Source: Terrimicrobiaceae bacterium (GTDB lineage: Bacteria > Verrucomicrobiota > Verrucomicrobiia > Chthoniobacterales > Terrimicrobiaceae). Taken from it: a stretch of DNA of 49,292 nucleotides. The translations under genes were made by a program, and so were the position numbers. This document shows positions 43,917 through 49,292 of the stretch, one piece after another. The DNA is taken from contig JAJTZA010000068.1 of assembly GCA_021463905.1 (NCBI GenBank), positions 1 to 49,292 on the forward strand, given 5' to 3'. Below the pieces are notes generated by a model. The model saw only the letters and a program-made list of their open reading frames with translations, did not search any database and had not been told where the DNA came from. Every line of letters begins with the position of its first letter. The first letter of the stretch is position 1.

Positions 43917-44540
43917 TTACGAAGCGAAGTGGGCGGCAGCGGCCTTCCACGAAACCACATTCCAGAAGGCCTTGAGGTAATCGGCCCGTCGGTTCTGGTA
44001 GTGCAGGTAGTAGGCATGTTCCCAGACATCCACGCCGATGACCGGTCGGCCTTCGACGCCCGCGATGGCTTTGCCCATGAGCGGACTGTCCTGGTTGGCC
44101 GTTGAGACGACTTCCAATTTCCCCGCAGGATTGACAATCAGCCAGGCCCAGCCGCTGCCAAAGCGCGACAATCCCGCTGCTTCAAATTTGGCTTTGAAAT
44201 CCTCAAAGCTGCCAAAGGTGGAGGTGATGGCCTCCGCGAGAGCGCCTTCGGGAGCACCGCCGGCGGAAGGAGCGAGGATCTTCCAGAAAAAGCTGTGGTT
44301 GGCATGGCCGCCTCCGTTGTTTCTAACGGCCCCACGAATCGCTTCCGGCACCGCGCCCAAATCCGCGATGAGTTCCTCGACGGGCTTTTTGGCCAGCTCA
44401 GGAGCAGACTCGAGTGCCTTGTTCAGGTTGGCGACGTAGCCGGCGTGGTGCTTGCCGTGGTGAATTTCCATGGTGCGTGCATCAATGTGGGGTTCGAGGG
44501 CGTTGAATGCGTAATCCAGTGAAGGTAGTTGGTATGACAT
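43917..44540 (-). CDS. sodA: Superoxide dismutase, Mn-type
   Basis: 207 residues, full length. The metal ligands are His27, His82, Asp171 and His175 (in [11 protein letters not shown]). Gln150 in TANQDSPLM with Gly77 in NNGGGHANH is the Mn-type arrangement, so Mn or cambialistic use is expected. It removes superoxide in the cytoplasm (no signal peptide). It stands alone, 109 bp downstream of the AguB-like gene on the same strand. Confidence 0.96.
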   Translation of the reverse strand: MSYQLPSLDYAFNALEPHIDARTMEIHHGKHHAGYVANLNKALESAPELAKKPVEELIADLGAVPEAIRGAVRNNGGGHANHSFFWKILAPSAGGAPEGALAEAITSTFGSFEDFKAKFEAAGLSRFGSGWAWLIVNPAGKLEVVSTANQDSPLMGKAIAGVEGRPVIGVDVWEHAYYLHYQNRRADYLKAFWNVVSWKAAAAHFAS

Positions 44541-44649
44541 GATATTTCGTTTTGTTATGAGGAAGAAAACTTAGTTCACGATGCGATGATTTGCAAGTGG
44601 TTGCGCAAAGATTTCTCGATGGGGGGTGTTCCGCTGTGGTTTCTGGCGA

Positions 44650-45540
44650 TCAATCAATGAGACGACAGGCGATGTCGCCGTAGGCGTCAATGCGCCGGTC
44701 GCGCAGGAATGGCCAGTGGGTGCGCTGGGTCTCCACGGTTTGCAGGCTGATCTCGGCGACGAGGACGGTCTCCTCGGAGTCTCCCGCCCTGGCCAGAATC
44801 TCGCCGGACGGATTGCAAAGAAAGCTCTGGCCCCAGAACTCGATGCCGTCGCCGCCATCGGGTGCTTCGTGGCCCACGCGGTTGGGAACCGCCACATAGC
44901 AGCCATTGGCAATGGCATGGGCGCGCTGGATGGTCTCCCACGAGGAGTGGTGCGTCTTCCCATAGACCGCTTTTTCGGACGGATGCCAGCCGATGGCCGT
45001 GGGATAGAAAAGAATCTGTGCGCCACGCAGGGCGGTGAGTCGGGCCGCCTCGGGAAACCACTGATCCCAGCACACGCAAACGCCGACACGGACGCCACAA
45101 ACATCCCAGGCCTGAAAGCCGAGGTCGCCAGGCGTGAAGTAAAACTTCTCGTAGAAGAGCGGGTCATCGGGGATGTGCATCTTGCGGTATTTCCCGAGGA
45201 GCGCACCGTCCGGCCCCAAAATGACGGCGGTATTATGGTACAATCCGGCCGCGCGCCGCTCGAAAAGCGACAGGATGATCCCGACGCCCAGCTCCCGCGC
45301 AAGGTTTCCAAATCGTTCCGTCGAGGGGCCGGGGATGGTTTCGGCCAGCGCGAAGTACTTATGGTCTTCGGACTGACAGAAATAGACGGAGGCGAAAAGT
45401 TCCTGCAGGCAGACCAGCTTTGCGCCGCGCACCGCTGCCTCGCGGATTCCCCGCTCTGCCGCATCCAGGTTCTCCGCGACATTCGACCCGCAGCGGTTCT
45501 GCACGAGGCCGATGGAAATGCTTTCCGCGTGTTCAGCCAT
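44650..45540 (-). CDS. aguB: Carbon-nitrogen hydrolase, N-carbamoylputrescine amidase-like
   Basis: 296 residues with the nitrilase triad Glu47 (CLQELFAS), Lys120 ([10 protein letters not shown]) and Cys157 ([13 protein letters not shown]). The long [10 protein letters not shown] and IGWHPSEK stretches are characteristic of AguB. AguB hydrolyses N-carbamoylputrescine to putrescine in polyamine synthesis. No agmatine deiminase gene is next to it in this window, so the pathway assignment rests on family similarity. Confidence 0.9.
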   Translation of the reverse strand: MAEHAESISIGLVQNRCGSNVAENLDAAERGIREAAVRGAKLVCLQELFASVYFCQSEDHKYFALAETIPGPSTERFGNLARELGVGIILSLFERRAAGLYHNTAVILGPDGALLGKYRKMHIPDDPLFYEKFYFTPGDLGFQAWDVCGVRVGVCVCWDQWFPEAARLTALRGAQILFYPTAIGWHPSEKAVYGKTHHSSWETIQRAHAIANGCYVAVPNRVGHEAPDGGDGIEFWGQSFLCNPSGEILARAGDSEETVLVAEISLQTVETQRTHWPFLRDRRIDAYGDIACRLID

Positions 45541-45552
45541 GAAGGTCGTTCT

Positions 45553-46164
45553 TTATCGCTTCCCACCCGTCACCTGCGAGCGTGGGAGGATTTTTGCAGT
45601 TTTGATGAAGACCTTTTCCGTGGGCTTGCTGGGTTCGCCGTTCGGCGACATGGTCACCGGAGTCCTTTCGATGAGGTCGAGGGTTTTGTTCCCTTCCGCA
45701 TCCCCCTCCAAAACACGGCCAAAGGCGGTGTATTGGTGATCGAGGTGCGGGGAGGTTCCCAGCATGAGAAAGAATTGGCTTCCGGCAGAGTTGGGATCGG
45801 ACGAACGGGCCATCGAGATCACTCCACGCTCGTGCTTGCGATCGTTAAACTCAGCGGGAATTTTGTAGCCCGGATCACCGGTTCCCCAAAGAGACTCCTT
45901 CGCGGGATCCTTGGTCAGCGGATCCCCACCCTGCGCCATGAATCCCGCAATGATCCGGTGAAACGCCGTGCCATCATAAAACCCCGCGCGCACCAGCTTC
46001 TTGAAATTTTCCACAGTCCTGGGAGCTACATCCGGCCAGAACTCCACCACCAACCGCCCCCTGTTGGTCTCGAGAACCGCCACCTCATCATCCGCCCGCA
46101 CAGAAACACTGGCCGACACCCCCAGAACCCCCACCAACACCATCCCCAAAAGCTTTTTCATCAT
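45553..46164 (-). CDS. Exported cyclophilin-type peptidyl-prolyl isomerase
   Basis: 203 residues from ATG 46164 ([24 protein letters not shown], signal peptide); the longer start at 46185 adds a poor N-terminus. The cyclophilin core is [15 protein letters not shown] (catalytic Arg), GSQFFLMLG and [14 protein letters not shown]. It would assist protein folding in the periplasm. It lies 12 bp upstream of the AguB-like gene and may be co-transcribed with it. Confidence 0.92.
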   Translation of the reverse strand: MMKKLLGMVLVGVLGVSASVSVRADDEVAVLETNRGRLVVEFWPDVAPRTVENFKKLVRAGFYDGTAFHRIIAGFMAQGGDPLTKDPAKESLWGTGDPGYKIPAEFNDRKHERGVISMARSSDPNSAGSQFFLMLGTSPHLDHQYTAFGRVLEGDAEGNKTLDLIERTPVTMSPNGEPSKPTEKVFIKTAKILPRSQVTGGKR

Positions 46165-46299
46165 ACGCCCACCACCATTCCACAAACCAACGCGAAAACC
46201 AGCGCATTTTTGAGAATTTCACACTCCGTACGCTTTTCTTTTTCACAGGGAGGGGTTGCAATTCTGTTATGCAACAGGTATCGTTTGAGGAGAAATCCA

Positions 46300-47271
46300 A
46301 TGAGCACGAAATCAACACTCAGCAGCCTCGATCAACTCAAGCAATTCACGACTGTCGTTTCCGACACCGGGGATTTTGATTCGATTCGAAAATACGCACC
46401 GCAAGACGCCACGACAAATCCGACACTGATCCTCAAGGCGGTGAGTCGTCCCGAGTACCGTCACCTGCTGGACAAGGCCATTGCCGACAACCGTGGGTCG
46501 GGGCTCGGCGCGGACGCGCTTTTGCAAAAAATCATTGATGATCTGCTGACGCTTTTTGGGCGGGAGATTTTGCAGATCATTCCGGGGCGCGTGAGCACCG
46601 AGGTGGATGCGCGGCTGTCGTTTGATGTTGAGGCCACAGTCAAGCGCGCCGGCCAATTGATTGCCTTGTATGAGGGGATGGGGATACCGCGCGAGCGCAT
46701 TCTGATCAAGATCGCCTCGACATGGGAGGGGATTCGGGCGGCGGCGCTTTGCGAAAAGCAAAAGATAGCCTGCAATTTGACGCTTCTTTTTTCGTTGCCG
46801 CAGGCGGTTGCGGGGGCGGAGGCGGGGGTGACGTTGATATCGCCGTTTGTCGGGCGCATTTACGATTATTACAAGGCGGCCACGGGGAAGGATTTTTCCG
46901 GAGTGGAAGACCCCGGCGTGCAGTCGGTTCACAAAATCTACACGTACTACAAGAAGTTCGGGTATCCGACGCAGGTCATGGGAGCGAGCTTCCGGAATGT
47001 CGGGCAAATCACCGAGCTGGCAGGCTGCGATTTATTGACCATCAGCCCGGACCTGCTCGAAAAGCTCCAGGAGAGCGATGCGCCGGTTCCGCGCAAGTTG
47101 GATCCAAAATCCGCAGCCGCCGGAAACATCGAACGCATCGAAAATTCGGAAAAAAATTTCCGCTGGCTGATGAACGAAGATGCCATGGCGACGGACAAAC
47201 TGGCCTCGGGTATCCGCGTCTTTGGCGCAGACATCCGCAAGCTCGAGAAACTCATCACCGACGCCTTGTAA
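46300..47271 (+). CDS. tal: Transaldolase
   Basis: 323 residues from ATG 46300 with GAGGAG about 8 bp upstream. The 881-residue ORF in the track only reads through antisense of the three preceding genes. The Schiff-base Lys137 is in [13 protein letters not shown] and [12 protein letters not shown] is the N-terminal signature. It transfers dihydroxyacetone units in the non-oxidative pentose phosphate pathway and so supplies sedoheptulose 7-phosphate, the GmhA substrate. It is monocistronic, followed by a C-rich stretch. Confidence 0.96.
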   Translation: MSTKSTLSSLDQLKQFTTVVSDTGDFDSIRKYAPQDATTNPTLILKAVSRPEYRHLLDKAIADNRGSGLGADALLQKIIDDLLTLFGREILQIIPGRVSTEVDARLSFDVEATVKRAGQLIALYEGMGIPRERILIKIASTWEGIRAAALCEKQKIACNLTLLFSLPQAVAGAEAGVTLISPFVGRIYDYYKAATGKDFSGVEDPGVQSVHKIYTYYKKFGYPTQVMGASFRNVGQITELAGCDLLTISPDLLEKLQESDAPVPRKLDPKSAAAGNIERIENSEKNFRWLMNEDAMATDKLASGIRVFGADIRKLEKLITDAL

Positions 47272-47355
47272 CCCCCCCCACCCCCACGTATGAACTCGTC
47301 TCCGCCAGCCTTGTCACAATCGCACGGATGAGCGGTTCCCTGCCCTAATCCAACC

Positions 47356-49292
47356 ATGACTGCGAAATCCTCCGGCGCACGGCCCTCGTATGGAGACTGG
47401 AGAATCAGCCCGTTTTTTGACGCGCTGATCATTGGGGTTCTGGTCTGCGCTTCGTTTTTTGTCAGCGGGATGATCGTGTATTCCCGGACGTTGGCGAAAA
47501 GAGGCCTCACTGTCACCGCACCGCAGGCTGTTCTTCCCGAGCCGCCAGCATCCGCGATGGCACCACCCGGGGAAGGAGGCAACAGCGAAGCGACAGCGCG
47601 GATCAAAACGGTTTTGCAACGATTTTGGGTTTCCTGGCCGGAGCTGCGATCCAGCGGATTGAATCAGGCGCTGGCGATTGGTCTGGCTGTTGGCGCACTG
47701 ACCGGGGTTTTTGTTTTTCGTTCGAGCCGGAAATTCCGGCGTGCATTTCATGAACTGTCGGAGGCGGAGCGGCGTCTGGAAGATGCGGGGGGGGCGGCGG
47801 GGGATTATGTGTGGGAGGGAGACGTCTCGGGGCGCTACGTTTATGTGTCGCAACGGGTCAGCCAGGTCCTGGGTTACGAGGCTTCCGAATTGCTGGGACG
47901 AACCTACTTCGAGTTGGCGTCTGAGCGGGATGACGTGGAAGAGCGCGCAGCGGCGATCCTTGGCGAAGCACAGGCCTTCCGCAATTTCGAGGCGCGGATG
48001 ATTTGCAAAAATGGCTCGATCATCTGGACCTCGAGTCATGGGACGCCGCTGAAGGACGCGAACGGTCGGCTGACAGGGTATCGGGGAGCGACGCTCGACA
48101 TCAGTGATCGCAAGCGCGGCGAGGAGGGACTCATCCGGCAAAAAGAGGCGGCGCAAACCGCCACCGCAGCCAAGAGTCAGTTCCTTGCGGTGATGAGCCA
48201 TGAGCTGCGGACGCCGCTGAACAGCGTGCTGGGGTTTGCCGATAATCTGGCCATGACCCCGCTTTCCCAAGAACAGCGCGAGAGCCTTGAAATGATCCGG
48301 CGCAATGGCGACGCACTCCTGACTCTCTTAAATGACATCCTGCTGTTTTCGCGCGCGGAGGCGGGTGCCCTTGGGGTGTTTTCCGAACCCACAACCATCC
48401 GGGAGTTTCTGGAGGGCGTGGTCGCCCTGTATCGGCCATCCGCCACGGCCAAACGGCTTGAACTGCGGCTCGAAGTTGCGCCCGGCGTCCCTCCGCATCT
48501 GAGCCTGGATCAAATGCGCATTCGCCAGATTCTTCTGAATCTTATTGGCAATGCGGTCAAATTCACCCTGAAGGGCCACGTGCTGGTTCGCGCGGAAGCG
48601 ACTCTCTCACCCAATCACTCCGGTGAGATCGAGCTGCGGATTGCCGTGGAAGACACCGGCATTGGAATCCCCGGGCATAAAACCGGATTTCTTTTTGATG
48701 CGTTCTGGCAGGGTGATTCCTCCGACACTCGACTGCATGGCGGCACGGGCTTGGGGCTGCCCATCTGCCGTCAGTTGGCGGGACTGTTGGGTGGTGCCGT
48801 CACGCTGGATGCGTCCTCCCGGGAAGGCAGTCGGTTTCTGTTCGTCTGCCGGTGCCGACAGTCCGAATCCCCTGTGGAAAAACAGCAAAGTGGCGTCATC
48901 ACGCTTCCCAAGGAGACCGCCCCGCCCCGCCGCCGGATTCTGATTGCCGAAGACAACCCCGCCAACCAGAAACTCCTCCAGCTCCTTTTACGGAATCTGG
49001 GGTACGCGTCCGAGTGCGCGGTCAATGGACAGGAAGCCGTGGAAATGCACGAGCGCACGCCGTTTGACATCATCCTGATGGATCTGCAAATGCCCGTTCT
49101 GGACGGCCTCGCGGCCACACGCGAAATCCGCCGCAAGGAGCTGTCATCTCCCGCGATGCGACCCGTTAGCGTGGTGGCCCTGACTGCAAACGCCATGTCA
49201 GGCGATCGCGAAAGGTGTCTCGCCGCCGGCATGAATGACTACCTTGCAAAACCGATCCGTCTCGATGACCTCCGCCATGTCATCCAAAAAAC
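47356..49292 (+). CDS. Hybrid sensor histidine kinase with receiver domain, partial (C-terminus outside window)
   Basis: This frame is absent from the ORF track because it runs off the right edge; I read 645 open codons from ATG 47356. Two membrane segments (about 20-42, FFDALIIGVLVCASFFVSG, and about 96-115) flank a short periplasmic loop. A PAS domain follows (YVWEGDVSGRYVYVSQRVSQ), then the HisKA helix FLAVMSHELRTPLNS with the phosphorylatable His. The HATPase domain has NLIGNAVKF, EDTGIGIP and GGTGLGLPI, and the C-terminal receiver has ILIAEDNPANQ and the phospho-acceptor Asp in ILMDLQMPVLDG. The output module may lie beyond the window. The stimulus is unknown. Confidence 0.93.
   Translation, partial: MTAKSSGARPSYGDWRISPFFDALIIGVLVCASFFVSGMIVYSRTLAKRGLTVTAPQAVLPEPPASAMAPPGEGGNSEATARIKTVLQRFWVSWPELRSSGLNQALAIGLAVGALTGVFVFRSSRKFRRAFHELSEAERRLEDAGGAAGDYVWEGDVSGRYVYVSQRVSQVLGYEASELLGRTYFELASERDDVEERAAAILGEAQAFRNFEARMICKNGSIIWTSSHGTPLKDANGRLTGYRGATLDISDRKRGEEGLIRQKEAAQTATAAKSQFLAVMSHELRTPLNSVLGFADNLAMTPLSQEQRESLEMIRRNGDALLTLLNDILLFSRAEAGALGVFSEPTTIREFLEGVVALYRPSATAKRLELRLEVAPGVPPHLSLDQMRIRQILLNLIGNAVKFTLKGHVLVRAEATLSPNHSGEIELRIAVEDTGIGIPGHKTGFLFDAFWQGDSSDTRLHGGTGLGLPICRQLAGLLGGAVTLDASSREGSRFLFVCRCRQSESPVEKQQSGVITLPKETAPPRRRILIAEDNPANQKLLQLLLRNLGYASECAVNGQEAVEMHERTPFDIILMDLQMPVLDGLAATREIRRKELSSPAMRPVSVVALTANAMSGDRERCLAAGMNDYLAKPIRLDDLRHVIQK

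Noticed and set aside
46279-46290. GGTATCGTTTGAGG before transaldolase
   Set aside because: Only one half resembles the island element and the second hexamer is absent at the 10-bp position.
44626-46299. N-terminal 558 codons of the 881-aa ORF before transaldolase
   Set aside because: They run antisense through the AguB-like and cyclophilin genes; the transaldolase has its own ribosome site and family-consistent start at 46300.

Overview
The window looks like accessory chromosome of a moderately high-GC Gram-negative bacterium, most likely Verrucomicrobiota (possibly Lentisphaerota or another PVC lineage). The pointers are an ECF sigma factor of the short ELRxLA/LVHEA type next to a membrane Ser/Thr kinase, a pseudopilin-like protein with an H-X9-DG-like tail, an autotransporter-repeat protein with a PEP-CTERM tail, tandem DUF4838-like proteins and right-handed beta-helix proteins. 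This assignment is inferred from gene content; there is no rRNA or other marker to confirm it. No tRNA, rRNA, CRISPR array, intact IS or phage gene was seen.

Layout. (1) 1-2.7 kb: a Ser/Thr kinase running off the left edge and its sigma factor, which carries a frameshift. (2) 2.8-6.7 kb: an M14-type carboxypeptidase, an intact hipBA module, and two half-decayed copies of a carboxypeptidase/pseudopilin pair on either side of hipBA. (3) 5.9-37.3 kb: a large catabolic-looking island of seven operons: pseudopilin, ceramidase-like and DegT genes; a PEP-CTERM, GH123/DUF4091-like, beta-propeller and two-amidohydrolase operon; two DUF4838 proteins; a second GH-like plus propeller pair; a beta-helix plus transglutaminase pair; a stand-alone GATase-like plus esterase pair; and a 1083-residue beta-helix protein. 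Toxin-antitoxin loci, intact or decayed, lie between these operons (parDE, a GxxExxY remnant, a vapBC remnant, DUF433/DUF5615). (4) 37.4-38.6 kb: a GntR-LacI type regulator. (5) 38.7-43.4 kb: pyrG, gmhA-like, a reversed hldE-like fusion and a sugar epimerase, forming a heptose or nucleotide-sugar operon. (6) 43.5-49.3 kb: housekeeping genes (orphan VapC, Mn-type superoxide dismutase, AguB-like amidase, cyclophilin, transaldolase) and a hybrid histidine kinase running off the right edge.

Main observation: all seven island operons begin with the same 16-bp element, two TGGTAT-like hexamers exactly 10 bp apart (consensus about TGGTATCnnnTGGTWT), 2-6 bp in front of an ATG and overlapping promoter-like hexamers. 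It occurs in both orientations, and a weaker copy precedes the GntR-LacI gene. I interpret it as the operator of one regulon covering most of the island. The gene products (exported GH-like enzymes, DUF4838 proteins, beta-helix proteins, an esterase, cytoplasmic propellers and amidohydrolases) suggest a carbohydrate-degrading system with no SusCD pair or transporter in the window. The substrate cannot be read from the sequence.
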